Shown here one piece after another: positions 1 through 8,749 of a stretch of 64,000 bases of DNA (positions are counted from its first letter, which is position 1; every line of letters begins with the position of its first letter). The position numbers and the translations under genes were made by a program. Source of the DNA: Candidatus Thermochlorobacteriaceae bacterium (GTDB taxonomy: Bacteria; Bacteroidota; Chlorobiia; Chlorobiales; Thermochlorobacteraceae); the NCBI GenBank assembly GCA_029263855.1, contig JAJUFC010000001.1, positions 248,001 through 312,000 of the forward strand, in the 5' to 3' direction. The notes below the pieces were generated by a model. That model saw nothing but the letters and a program-made list of their open reading frames with translations, ran no database searches and was not told where the DNA came from.

Positions 1-1247
1 ACCGACGCAAAGACGGCTCATACTTTTGGGTCGAAGACAACGGTGTCTATCTCAAAGATTCTTCGGGAAAGCCTGTCCGAATGCTCGGCGCGATGAAAGA
101 CATCACCCCCCAAAAAGAAATCCAAATCGAAAAACAGCGACTCGCCGAAAAAGCGATGCAGTCGCAAAAGTTGGAATCCATCGGCACGCTGGCAAGCGGC
201 ATCGCCCACGAGTTCAACAACCTGCTTGCCATCATCTCGCTTTCCAACGAACAACTTCAAACGCAAACCGAAAACGAGTTGATTCTTAAAAACGCCAAAA
301 CGATTCAAAAGACGGTCGAGCGCGGCACGCACATCGCGCGTCAACTGCTCGATTTCTCGCGCTCCGAACAAACCGAAAAACAACCGATTGAACTCTCGCG
401 ACTGATTGACGAAATCACGACCACGCTTCGCCGATTGCTCAAAAAGAACATCACCGTTCAGGGCATTCAATCCGTTGAGCAATCGTGGATTATGGGCAAC
501 GACAAACAACTGTATCAAGTCTTGCTCAATCTCGGCATCAACGCGGGCGACGCGATGCCGAGCGGCGGCATTTTGAGTTACAGCCTATCAACGTCGCGCT
601 ACAACGACAAGCCCTACGCCGTGATTCGCGTCAAAGACACGGGCACGGGCATTCCGCCCGAAGTCAAAGCGCGAATGTTCGAACCTTTCTTCACTACCAA
701 AGGCGTGGGCAAAGGCACGGGGCTTGGGCTTTCCATCGTTCACGGCATCGTTGCGGCGCACGGCGGACAAATCGAGGTCGAGACCGAACTTGGCAAAGGC
801 ACGATGTTTACGCTGATGTTCCCGCTTCTTGAAATTTCAAAATCAGACGTTTCGGAAGAATCCGCGCCTGTGGATACGATGGGTGAAGAAACTTTGCTGA
901 TTGTCGAAGACGAGCCATTCCTGCGGACGCTTTTAGCCAAGATGCTACGCGAAAAAGGTTATGCCGTCATTGAGGCGGGAGACGGCGAAGAAGCGTTGAG
1001 CATTTTTGAAAATCGCAAAGAGAACATCGACCTCGTAATCACCGACACAGGAATGCCGAATATGGACGGATGCGAACTGATCGAAGAACTGCGTCGCAAA
1101 AAGGAGGATATGAAGTTCGTCGTGATGACGGGCTATATCGATTCAGAACAAGCGCAGCGACTCGCCAAAGAACAAGTCGATGTCGTCTCGAAGCCTTTCG
1201 ATATGGCGGAAATGTCGGCAATCATTCGCAATGTGCTTATGCGCTAA
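1..1247 (+). CDS. Hybrid sensor histidine kinase with receiver (5' end outside window)
   Basis: The reading frame is already open at base 3, so the N-terminus lies outside the window. The first visible residues (RRKDGSYFWVEDNG...) look like the end of a PAS/PAC sensor domain. Next comes a HisKA dimerisation helix with the phospho-acceptor His in IAHEFNN (codon at 207), then a HATPase domain with N box (NAGDAM), G1 box (DTGTGIP), F box (FEPFFTTK) and G2 box (GTGLGLS). A C-terminal receiver follows: acidic pocket VEDE, phospho-Asp in LVITD (codon at 1044), and the Lys of SKPF. The NtrB-like H box plus an attached receiver means phosphate can be passed within the protein, probably to a separate output protein. 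No DNA-binding domain is present. A peptide-type substrate-binding lipoprotein starts 73 nt downstream on the same strand, so the kinase may respond to the same ligand; that link is inference. Confidence 0.93.
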   Translation, partial: RRKDGSYFWVEDNGVYLKDSSGKPVRMLGAMKDITPQKEIQIEKQRLAEKAMQSQKLESIGTLASGIAHEFNNLLAIISLSNEQLQTQTENELILKNAKTIQKTVERGTHIARQLLDFSRSEQTEKQPIELSRLIDEITTTLRRLLKKNITVQGIQSVEQSWIMGNDKQLYQVLLNLGINAGDAMPSGGILSYSLSTSRYNDKPYAVIRVKDTGTGIPPEVKARMFEPFFTTKGVGKGTGLGLSIVHGIVAAHGGQIEVETELGKGTMFTLMFPLLEISKSDVSEESAPVDTMGEETLLIVEDEPFLRTLLAKMLREKGYAVIEAGDGEEALSIFENRKENIDLVITDTGMPNMDGCELIEELRRKKEDMKFVVMTGYIDSEQAQRLAKEQVDVVSKPFDMAEMSAIIRNVLMR

Positions 1248-1320
1248 CGGTTGATGTTGGGTAGGCAAATGCGAACAGCAGAGATTATCTTTGCGATTTT
1301 CACCATCAATCATTTTGCCA

Positions 1321-2994
1321 ATGCGCGCACTTCGTTTTCTTCTTTTCATCACGCTCTTATTTAGTCTGTCATGTTCTTCACGCAAAGACGCAACATCGTT
1401 TCGCGCTGAAACCGTCGTCATCGGCATTGCGAATGATTTTGACCACCTCAATCCGCTGCTGATTCAGTTCTCGATTTCGCGCGAAGTCTGCATGCTGCTT
1501 TTTCCGAAACTCGTTCAAGCCGAGTATGATTCATCGAGCGGCGAGGTGAAGTTTTTGCCGTCGCTCGCGACGCGATGGACATTTTCGCCCGACGGCAAGC
1601 AAGCGACCTTCTTTCTCAGAAGCGACGCAAAGTGGGAAGATGGAACGCCGATTACCGCTTCGGATTTGAAGTTCTCGTATCGGCTCTACGCAACGCCCGC
1701 CGTCGCCAGCACGCGCCAACATTATGTCAGCGACCTTTTGCGCGACAAAAACGGCGACCTTGATTTCGAGCGCGGCGTTCAAACGCCCAACGACACGACC
1801 CTGATTCTGAACTTCTCTCGCGCGCTTGCGCCAAACATTATCCTTGACCACTTCTACGATTTGATGCCCGTTCCCAAACATATTTTTGAAAAGATTGAGC
1901 CGAAAGAATTGCGCGCGCGCTCGGCGGAATTGCCCGTCGTATCGGCAGGTCCATTCCGCGTTGAAAAATGGGAGAGGCAAAACGAACTCGTCTTGATTCG
2001 CAACGAGACGAGCGTTCTGCCATTTCCCGCGAAAACGAAACGCCTTGTCTTTCGCGTCATTCCCGACTACACGACGCGGCTCACCGCGTTTAAGTCCGGA
2101 GAACTTGACGCGATGATTGCGTCAGGCGGCATCGCTCCCAAAGACGCGGAAGCCATTGAGCGCGAACATCGCGACAAAAAAATTTGCTCTGTCAGAAACC
2201 GCTTGTTTGATAGCGTCGTGTGGCTGTGCGTCGACGGTGACGCATATCGCGAGCGAAAAGAATTAAAACCGCACGCGCTCTTTGGCGACAAGCGCGCGCG
2301 CCAAGCGATGACCTACGCCATCAACCGCGAAGCGATTGTCGAGGGCTACGTCGGCGAGGGCAAAGCGACCATCGTCAATACCTCGCTCTCGCCCGCTTAC
2401 AAAAAAATTCAACATCGCGAGTTACATAACTACGCCTACAATCCCGAAAAAGCCTTGTCGCTCCTCAAAGAAGCGGGGTGGGAAAAAGGCAACGACGGAT
2501 TTTTGCAAAAAGACGGGAAGCGGTTTTCCTTCACGCTCGCCGCGCCGAAAGGCAACGAGCGACGCGCTTACGCAGGCACGATTATTCAACAAAATCTTCG
2601 CGAGATTGGAATTGAATGCAAGTTGGAAACGCTCGAGATGGCTCTCTTCAATCAGCGTCAGAACGAATATCGACTCGATGCCGCGCTATCGGGCTTGTCG
2701 GCGGAAACGCTCCCGTTTCAACTCGTGATTTGGGCGGACGATTCGCCGTTCAATTCGTCGGCGTTTCGCAACGCCCGATTCTCGCAAGTCATCGCTGAAC
2801 TCGGCTCGCCGCAACCGCCCGAAAAAGAACTCGCCTTGTGGCGCGAGTATCAAGCCATTCAGCACGACGAGCAACCGCGAACCTTCCTCTACTACTACGA
2901 TGAGTTTGAGGGATTCAGCGCGCGCGTCAAAAATGTGAATGTCAATATGCTCGCGATTCTCTTCAACGCGCACGAGTGGGAAGTGGCGAATTAG
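1321..2994 (+). CDS. Peptide/oligopeptide ABC transporter substrate-binding lipoprotein (SBP_bac_5 family)
   Basis: About 557 aa. I start at the ATG at 1321 rather than an in-frame TTG at 1291, because the ATG gives a clean lipoprotein signal: charged MRALR, hydrophobic stretch, then SLSC with a somewhat degenerate lipobox. The mature protein has the DppA/OppA fold signature: an opening like VVIGIANDFDHLNPLL, a WTFSPDGKQATFFLR segment followed by WEDGTPITASD, and an RQAMTYAINREAIVEGY segment in the second lobe. It is about 33% identical by eye to the lipoprotein at 11967-13673, so the two are paralogues. The role would be to capture short peptides or a similar ligand outside the inner membrane for a Dpp/Opp importer. 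Only one permease (8750-10330) is in the window; the ATPases and the second permease are not. It sits directly downstream of a hybrid kinase. Binding specificity cannot be read from the sequence. Confidence 0.9.
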   Translation: MRALRFLLFITLLFSLSCSSRKDATSFRAETVVIGIANDFDHLNPLLIQFSISREVCMLLFPKLVQAEYDSSSGEVKFLPSLATRWTFSPDGKQATFFLRSDAKWEDGTPITASDLKFSYRLYATPAVASTRQHYVSDLLRDKNGDLDFERGVQTPNDTTLILNFSRALAPNIILDHFYDLMPVPKHIFEKIEPKELRARSAELPVVSAGPFRVEKWERQNELVLIRNETSVLPFPAKTKRLVFRVIPDYTTRLTAFKSGELDAMIASGGIAPKDAEAIEREHRDKKICSVRNRLFDSVVWLCVDGDAYRERKELKPHALFGDKRARQAMTYAINREAIVEGYVGEGKATIVNTSLSPAYKKIQHRELHNYAYNPEKALSLLKEAGWEKGNDGFLQKDGKRFSFTLAAPKGNERRAYAGTIIQQNLREIGIECKLETLEMALFNQRQNEYRLDAALSGLSAETLPFQLVIWADDSPFNSSAFRNARFSQVIAELGSPQPPEKELALWREYQAIQHDEQPRTFLYYYDEFEGFSARVKNVNVNMLAILFNAHEWEVAN

Positions 2995-3011
2995 AAACAG
3001 GCGCGCTTTCG

Positions 3012-3038
3012 TGGATTCCCGCCTTCGCGGGAATGACG
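3012..3038. repeat. Short palindromic intergenic repeat (ATTCCCGC/GCGGGAAT hairpin)
   Basis: Between two convergent gene ends there is a perfect 8-bp inverted repeat, ATTCCCGC and GCGGGAAT, with the 4-nt loop CTTC (3015-3034), flanked by TGG on the left and GACG on the right. This matches a very widespread bacterial intergenic palindrome of the NEMIS/REP-like kind. No other copy was seen in this window. It could act as a transcript-end hairpin for either gene. The T-run on the + strand (about 3059-3066) is too far from the stem for a standard intrinsic terminator. Confidence 0.7.
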
Positions 3039-3074
3039 GGCAAGAGGGTCGGAAAAAGTTTTTTTTCAAGAGAG

Positions 3075-3764
3075 CTAATTTTTGCGCTCGCCGAAAATCG
3101 CCGTGCCGATGCGTAGGAGCGTCGCTCCTTCCTCAATGGCGATATCGAAGTCGCCGCTCATTCCCATTGAAAGTTCGGAGATTTGGTTGGGATTGGGTGC
3201 TATGGTTTTGAGCCGTTCAAAGAGCGCTCGCATTTCTTTGAACTCGTCCCTGACTTTGTCCCTATCGGGCGAGGCAATCGTCATCAAGCCTTTGACTTCA
3301 AGGCGGGGAAGCGAGAAAATTTTTTCGGCTTCGGCGAAGAGAGCGTCGGGTTTAAGCCCGTGTTTCGTGGCTTCGGACGAGATGTTGACTTCGAGCAGAA
3401 TCGGAACGGAGCGATTGTATTTCTTCGCGCGCTTCGAGATTTCTTCGGCGAGCGAAAACTTGTCAACGCCGTGAATCATCGCGATGCGTTCTGCCAAGTA
3501 TCGAACTTTGTTGGTTTGAAGATGTCCGACGAAGTGCCACTCAATCGGCAAGTTCTGCAAACGCTCATCGGCGAATTTCACGAGCAACTCTTGCACGTAA
3601 TTCTCGCCGAACACGCGATGCCCCGCCTCAAACGCCGTCAAAACATCGGAAGCCGGTTTCGTTTTGGAGACGGCAATCAGCCTGACGCTTTCAGGCGTTC
3701 TGCCCGCGCGAACGCAGGCTTCGGCGATTTGCTCTTTGACGCGCCTCAGGTTTTCTGCAATCAT
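3075..3764 (-). CDS. yggS: YggS/PROSC family pyridoxal phosphate homeostasis protein
   Basis: 229 aa, the usual length for the family. It folds as an alanine-racemase-like TIM barrel that binds PLP and buffers its level; no catalytic reaction is established. The PLP lysine is in RLIAVSKTKPASD (about Lys34). Other hallmarks are FGENYVQEL, the WHFVGHLQTNKV strand, LLEVNIS, KHGL, and the phosphate-binding region ELSMGMSGDFDIAIEEGATLLRIGTAIFG. It is the last gene of a minus-strand run after bchH and an esterase, with a 53-nt gap to the esterase, so it may be co-transcribed. It converges with the lipoprotein gene at 1321-2994. Confidence 0.95.
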   Translation of the reverse strand: MIAENLRRVKEQIAEACVRAGRTPESVRLIAVSKTKPASDVLTAFEAGHRVFGENYVQELLVKFADERLQNLPIEWHFVGHLQTNKVRYLAERIAMIHGVDKFSLAEEISKRAKKYNRSVPILLEVNISSEATKHGLKPDALFAEAEKIFSLPRLEVKGLMTIASPDRDKVRDEFKEMRALFERLKTIAPNPNQISELSMGMSGDFDIAIEEGATLLRIGTAIFGERKN

Positions 3765-3817
3765 TTAAGATTTCTTGTTGGAGTTTCTGCGATAGCGCGA
3801 TGAATCGCGATTCGAAG

Positions 3818-4609
3818 TTACGGCTTCTTTTGAGAAAAGAGCCACTCGTAGAGTTCTTCGGTCGCAAACGCGGGCGACCATGCGTTATGCCCGACAAACG
3901 CGAACTCCGTGTATCGCGCCCGCCCGCCGCGCGCCCGCAACGAATCGACCATCGCGCGAGACCATTCAACTTTGATGATGGAGTCATCGCTTCCGTGAAA
4001 AACCCAAATCGGAAGATGCGAGATGCGATGCGCTTTCGTTGCGTCGCCGCCGCCGCAAATTGGCACAGCCGCCGCGAACAGCGAGGGATTGCGCATCGCG
4101 AGTTCCCACGTTCCGAACCCGCCCATTGAAATGCCCACAACGTAAATGCGCGCGCTATCGACCGCCTCTCGCGCCGCGATGAACTTGACGAGTTCGACGA
4201 GCAGATCTTGAATGACCGAAGCCGTGTCGGAAAGACGATAGTAGCCAAGTTCTTTTTGATAGGGCGACCACTTCATTTCTTTCGGGCATTGCGGCGCAAG
4301 CACGTAGCAGGGGTATTGGTTTTGACGCTTCGCAAATTCCATCGCGACGTGTTTGAGAACGAGGTCGCCGCCATCGTCGCCGCGCTCGCCCGCGCCGTGT
4401 AAACACAGCACGAGCGGGTAGGTCGTCCTCTTGCTTGCGCCTTGCGGCTTCAACAGCCGATAGGGAATTTTCAATCCGCGATGCTCGAAGAAACCAAGTT
4501 CAAACCGAGCGGTTTCGGGTTGAGCGTTAAGCAAAACGGAAACGCTTGCCAAAACGAGCGCGAGGAGCGTCCGAAGTGGCAAGCGTTGGTTGAGCGTTTG
4601 GTCGTTCAT
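3818..4609 (-). CDS. Secreted alpha/beta-hydrolase (esterase/peptidase-like)
   Basis: 263 aa with an N-terminal hydrophobic stretch (TLLALVLASVSVLLNA) that looks like a signal peptide, so a periplasmic or exported location is likely. The catalytic triad is visible: nucleophile Ser161 in GISMGG, Asp208 or Asp209 in HGSDD, and His241 in VGHNAW. The oxyanion-side motif LCLHGAGERG is also present. The arrangement matches the phospholipase/carboxylesterase and 'predicted peptidase' branch (dienelactone-hydrolase-like superfamily). The substrate is unknown. It begins 13 nt after the bchH stop, so it probably shares that transcript. I infer no role in pigment synthesis from this alone, although de-esterification is a conceivable link. 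Confidence 0.85.
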   Translation of the reverse strand: MNDQTLNQRLPLRTLLALVLASVSVLLNAQPETARFELGFFEHRGLKIPYRLLKPQGASKRTTYPLVLCLHGAGERGDDGGDLVLKHVAMEFAKRQNQYPCYVLAPQCPKEMKWSPYQKELGYYRLSDTASVIQDLLVELVKFIAAREAVDSARIYVVGISMGGFGTWELAMRNPSLFAAAVPICGGGDATKAHRISHLPIWVFHGSDDSIIKVEWSRAMVDSLRARGGRARYTEFAFVGHNAWSPAFATEELYEWLFSQKKP

Positions 4610-4622
4610 CGCGTTGAACGGC

Positions 4623-7600
4623 TTAATGAACTACGCCTTCGAGGCGGTCTTCCAAATCGGCGTAAAGTTCGCGCAGTTGGTCGAGCGTTTCCGCGTCGGC
4701 TTTCCACAAGCCGCGACCGCTGGCTTCGAGCAAGCGTCCGACGATGTTTTTCATCGCTTGCGGATTGGCTTTGGCAAGTCGCTCGCGCATGTTTTCGTCG
4801 AGCGCGTAAGTTTCAGCGGCTTTTTGATAGACCCAATCATCGACGCTCTTGGTGGTTGCGTCCCAACCGAGCATATAGGTCATTCGGTTCGAAATTTCGG
4901 TCGCGCCGCTGTGTCCGTGCGCGAGCATGCCTTCATACCACTTCGGGTTCAAAAGTTTGGTGCGATACTCAACTTTGAGGGCTTTTCCAACATCGTCGAT
5001 TTTCGTGTCTGCCGTGAAGGATTCAACATAATTCAGTTTGACGTCTTTGAGTTTGGAGTTGCGCTTTTCGGCGCAGAGTTTCAACGCGCCCGACGTGGAG
5101 AAGTAGTGGTCGATGTCCGAAATGCCGAACTCGACGGAGTCGACTTGATGCACGACGCGCGAGACCGTTCCGAGAAGGTTCTGCAAGACTTCGGTTTCTT
5201 TGGCGCCGTTGCGCGCGCCGCCGTAGGCAAACGCATTGCGTCGGACGAATTGCGCGTCAAGTTCATCGTCGTTTTCCCAAGCGGAGTCTTCAATCATATC
5301 ATCAACGTAAGTGCCGTAGGCGCCTGGCGACTGCGTGAAGAGGCGCGAGGTGGCGCTTTCAAATGACAAGCCTTTTTGCATCGCCTCATTGACGTGCTTT
5401 TTGATGAAGTTCATCGATTCAGGCTCGTCGGCTTTGGCGGCGGCTTTGACGAGATTGTCCAAGTGATTCATCAGCAAGCCAAACGCATCGCGGAAGACGG
5501 GCGAGAGTTGCATCAAGACATCGATGCGCGGACGCTTCAATTCTTCAAGCGGAATGAGTTCGTAATGCGAGATTTTGTTTTGACCATCGTAAGACGGACG
5601 CGCGCCCATCAAGCGAATAATCGTTGCGACGGCTTCGCCTTTGGTTTTAATCGTGTCTAATCCCCACAAGACTTCGGCGATGGTTTCAGGATATTCGCCG
5701 TGTTCTTCCAAGTGACGCGCAATCAACGCATCGGCGATTTGCGTGCCGCGTGTGAAGGCAAGTTCTGACGGTATCCGCCAAGGGTCAATGGCGTGAATGT
5801 TTCTGCCGGTTGGAAGCACGTTCAGCCCGTCGCGAATCAAGTCGCCGCCCGCGCCTGTCGGCAAAAATCTGCCGTTGAGCACCTTGATGACGGCATCAAG
5901 TTCATGCTTGTTATCCGATAAAACATGCACCATCGCTTTGCCGTCGTGCATAATTTTTTCCAATGCTTGTGCAGTCTCGTGAGAAATCTCATTTGCGTGA
6001 ATCAAACTGCGCCAAACCTGCGCAGGGTTTTCTTTTCCGAAAATGGCGTGCTCAACGAAGGCTTTGCATGCATCATCAATTTTTTCACGAAGAGAAATGG
6101 CGCGTTCATCGCCTTTGCGCGCGATGCTCGCCAAATGCGCATAGTGTTTGAATGTGCCGCTGTGGTCGAAAGCTTTGAGAAGCAGACTCGGCAAAGTGGT
6201 TTCCATACCTTGTGCTTTGAGGCTTTCGGTTACGGTGATGATTTGCGTTTCAATCGGCGTTGCTTGTCCGAAAATGTGAAGTGAGTTCGTGATGAGTCGG
6301 TTTTCAAGTTCGTTGAGATAAACATAAAGTCGGCTAACATAATCGCTGAACGCTTCGCCCTCTTTGCGCGGCACGTCGTCGTTGAGCGAAAGCGTTTCGA
6401 CTTTTTGCATAATAGCTTCTTCGGTATTGGCATCGCCTTTGAGGTTGCGCTCGCGATAGTCGTTAATCATATCGCGCAAGGCAGGCAGTTCTTTGTAAAG
6501 TCCGGAGCGCGAAAGCGGGGGAATCGAGTGCGAAATCATCACGGCGTAGCCGCGTCGTTTGGCGATGGACGATTCGCTCGGATTGTTGACGGGATAAATG
6601 TAAAAGTGAGGCGTTTCCCCAAGAAGCGCGTCCGACCAACATTTGCGGTTCATTCCGAGTTGCAAGCCGGGCATCCACTCGACCGAACCGTGCATGCCGA
6701 CGTGAATGAGCGCGTCCGCCTCAAAGGTTCGGCTAATCCAACGGTAGAAAGCAAGGTATTGGTGGTGGGGCGTGTTTTGCTTGTCGAAGAGCAATCGCAT
6801 TGGGTCGCCTTGCACGCCGATTCGCGGCTGAACGCCGATGAAGATATTTCCGAAACGAATTCCGCCGATGAAGACCGAGCCATCAGGCATAGGCACAATT
6901 TCACCTGCAAAATTGCCCCAGCGTTTCTCGATTTTTTCTTGTTCGCGCACCGAAGAGAGTATATCAAATTCAGACTTTGTAACTCGAAGCGCGTCTTTGG
7001 AGTTGAACATTTTTTGATGGTCGGTCGCCACATCAAGGGCTTCAAAGAGGGCTTCAGGCGTTTCGGGCAAGTTGCCGATGTCGTAGCCTTCTTTTTCCAA
7101 TCGCTTCAAAATGGCGAACAGGCTTTTCGGCACATCGAGCAGAGCGGCGGTCGCTTTCTTGCCCAAGCCGGGCGGATAGTCATAGACGACAAAGGCAAGT
7201 TTCTTTTCGCGATTCTTTTTGCGGCGCAAACCCACCCATTTGCGCGCAAGTCTGGTGAGCCGCTCTAATCGGTCGGGAACGGTGGTCAATTTGCCGTCAG
7301 CAAGCGCGCCCAGAACGACGGGCGCAACCGCGCCGTCCATTTCAGGAATGGAATATGTGATGGTGGATTGCATTGGCAACACGCCCGCTTTGCCCCATTG
7401 GTTGTAATCCTGCATAAAGAGCGGGTGCGAGACGACATATGGCACATCTAATTTCGTGAGCAACTCTTCGGCGACTTTGGCTTGCGCACCGGGCTTGGTC
7501 GAGCCTGCCGGTCCGCCAACCAACCCGAAGCCAATCATATTGACGAGAAAATCGATATGCTCTTTCATAAGCCACTCGCGCACGGCGACGTGTCCTTCAA

Positions 7601-8435
7601 CGCCCATCACAAAGACGGGCAAGGTGAAAAAGCCTTTGGCTTCGAAGGCGCGAATCGTATCGTCGATGTAAGTTCGTTCTTGAAGCAAATGCTTGCGAAT
7701 GAAGAGCAGAGCAACACGAGGCGCGTGTTTTTCATCGATGCCGAGTTTGTGTAGATGTTTTTCTTGCCACGCGCGAAAATGTTTGACGTCTTTGAAGTAT
7801 TCCGTTCCGCCGTGAATGGCGTCGGGGTGATACAGCCCCATCGTTGGAATGTCAATCGCGGGCGGCACATCGAGTTGTTCGCCGTAGTATTCGCGCAAGA
7901 TGAGTTTGAACATTGAGGCGATATTTTCGGCAACGGGTTGCGACCAATAGGAGTAGATGCTCATCCAGTTCTTAAAATCTTTTGCTTTGTTTGGAATGAG
8001 CGGGAGCATGGTGCGCATGAGTTTGAGCAGTTTCACGTAGCCGTAGAGTGCGTCTTCGTCGCGTCCGCGCACCAAGAGTTTCGCAACTTTCTTCACGCCT
8101 TCGGGCATGCCGCCCGATTTGCCTTTCAAAACATAACTGCCCGCTTTTGTCAGTTCCATTGCTTCGGGCATGGATTCAAAGACGAAGACGGTTTTCGCAG
8201 GCGAATGTTCCACTTGCGATTTGAGCCATTCGGCTTGATTCTTGAACTGAATCATTGAGGCGAAAACGCAATCGGCTTCTTTGAGCGCGTCGGCAAGCGC
8301 GGGGTTTTGGGTTTCAAGGTCTTGTTCTGAAAAATTCTGAACGTCAGCGTGCGATGCAAGGCGTGATTTGACTTCCGTCCAAGTGCGGCGATTGTAGTTC
8401 TCCATTCCGAGAACGGCGACGATTTTCTTCTTCAT
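4623..8435 (-). CDS. bchH: Magnesium chelatase large subunit (BchH/BchS/BchT family)
   Basis: 1270 aa, full length for the porphyrin-binding H subunit. With BchI and BchD it inserts Mg2+ into protoporphyrin IX, the first committed step of (bacterio)chlorophyll synthesis, using ATP hydrolysed by the I/D AAA+ ring. The N-terminal DUF3479-like region (MKKKIVAVLGMENYNRRTW...) is followed by the CobN/Mg-chelatase domain with family stretches such as VVYDYPPGLGKKATAALLDVP, HVGMHGSVEWMPGLQLGMN and YPVNNPSESSIAKRRG. Cobaltochelatase CobN is the alternative, but the N-terminal domain and overall match favour BchH. Green sulfur bacteria usually carry three paralogues (BchH, BchS, BchT) and I cannot tell which this is. 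The ATG at 8435 has a strong ribosome site (GAAGGAGAAG). No bchI or bchD is adjacent. Confidence 0.95.
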   Translation of the reverse strand: MKKKIVAVLGMENYNRRTWTEVKSRLASHADVQNFSEQDLETQNPALADALKEADCVFASMIQFKNQAEWLKSQVEHSPAKTVFVFESMPEAMELTKAGSYVLKGKSGGMPEGVKKVAKLLVRGRDEDALYGYVKLLKLMRTMLPLIPNKAKDFKNWMSIYSYWSQPVAENIASMFKLILREYYGEQLDVPPAIDIPTMGLYHPDAIHGGTEYFKDVKHFRAWQEKHLHKLGIDEKHAPRVALLFIRKHLLQERTYIDDTIRAFEAKGFFTLPVFVMGVEGHVAVREWLMKEHIDFLVNMIGFGLVGGPAGSTKPGAQAKVAEELLTKLDVPYVVSHPLFMQDYNQWGKAGVLPMQSTITYSIPEMDGAVAPVVLGALADGKLTTVPDRLERLTRLARKWVGLRRKKNREKKLAFVVYDYPPGLGKKATAALLDVPKSLFAILKRLEKEGYDIGNLPETPEALFEALDVATDHQKMFNSKDALRVTKSEFDILSSVREQEKIEKRWGNFAGEIVPMPDGSVFIGGIRFGNIFIGVQPRIGVQGDPMRLLFDKQNTPHHQYLAFYRWISRTFEADALIHVGMHGSVEWMPGLQLGMNRKCWSDALLGETPHFYIYPVNNPSESSIAKRRGYAVMISHSIPPLSRSGLYKELPALRDMINDYRERNLKGDANTEEAIMQKVETLSLNDDVPRKEGEAFSDYVSRLYVYLNELENRLITNSLHIFGQATPIETQIITVTESLKAQGMETTLPSLLLKAFDHSGTFKHYAHLASIARKGDERAISLREKIDDACKAFVEHAIFGKENPAQVWRSLIHANEISHETAQALEKIMHDGKAMVHVLSDNKHELDAVIKVLNGRFLPTGAGGDLIRDGLNVLPTGRNIHAIDPWRIPSELAFTRGTQIADALIARHLEEHGEYPETIAEVLWGLDTIKTKGEAVATIIRLMGARPSYDGQNKISHYELIPLEELKRPRIDVLMQLSPVFRDAFGLLMNHLDNLVKAAAKADEPESMNFIKKHVNEAMQKGLSFESATSRLFTQSPGAYGTYVDDMIEDSAWENDDELDAQFVRRNAFAYGGARNGAKETEVLQNLLGTVSRVVHQVDSVEFGISDIDHYFSTSGALKLCAEKRNSKLKDVKLNYVESFTADTKIDDVGKALKVEYRTKLLNPKWYEGMLAHGHSGATEISNRMTYMLGWDATTKSVDDWVYQKAAETYALDENMRERLAKANPQAMKNIVGRLLEASGRGLWKADAETLDQLRELYADLEDRLEGVVH

Positions 8436-8749
8436 AGTCTTCTCCTTCTACTGCTGAAAGGTTACTCTAAAATGTCAGGAAAGAACGGTTCATTTTTAAT
8501 GCGAGCAAGATAAGGATTTTTCCATTACGATGGTCAAGTACAAAGCGGCGTTATTCGGAATAATCTGATGAGGAGTGAGAAGCAATGTGATTGAGGGCAG
8601 GGTAATTAGGTTGCTGTTTGTCGCCGTTTCCTGATATGCCGCGTTTGCATGAGGGAACGGCACTACTGAAAAACATGAAGCATAAAAGTAAAATAACGCG
8701 ATGGAAAAATCAATCTTGATGATGACGCAAAGGGGGTAGCAGGCTGAAA
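8436..8749. other. Non-coding gap upstream of bchH
   Basis: About 314 bases between the ABC permease stop and the bchH start, both on the minus strand. I find no convincing gene; a possible reading frame here runs antisense to the permease end and has no recognisable product. Apart from the candidate promoter near 8507-8537 and the bchH ribosome site, I see no terminator hairpin. I looked for a cobalamin riboswitch B12 box and did not find one. Confidence 0.6.
8507..8537 (-). promoter_or_regulatory. Candidate bchH promoter
   Basis: Reading the minus strand, TTGACC (8532-8537) is followed after 19 nt by TATCTT (8507-8512), about 70 nt before the bchH start. The -35-like box is good; the spacing is long and the -10 box only fair. 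TATCTTG is also one base from the Bacteroidota-type TAnnTTTG box. This is a weak prediction. Confidence 0.3.

Noticed and set aside
3183-3803. Long antisense frames opposite yggS, bchH, gltB and other genes
   Set aside because: They arise from codon bias in the real genes, carry no motifs and lack start signals.
8436-8749. Cobalamin riboswitch upstream of bchH
   Set aside because: The gap is long enough, but I could not find a B12 box or the conserved core helices.
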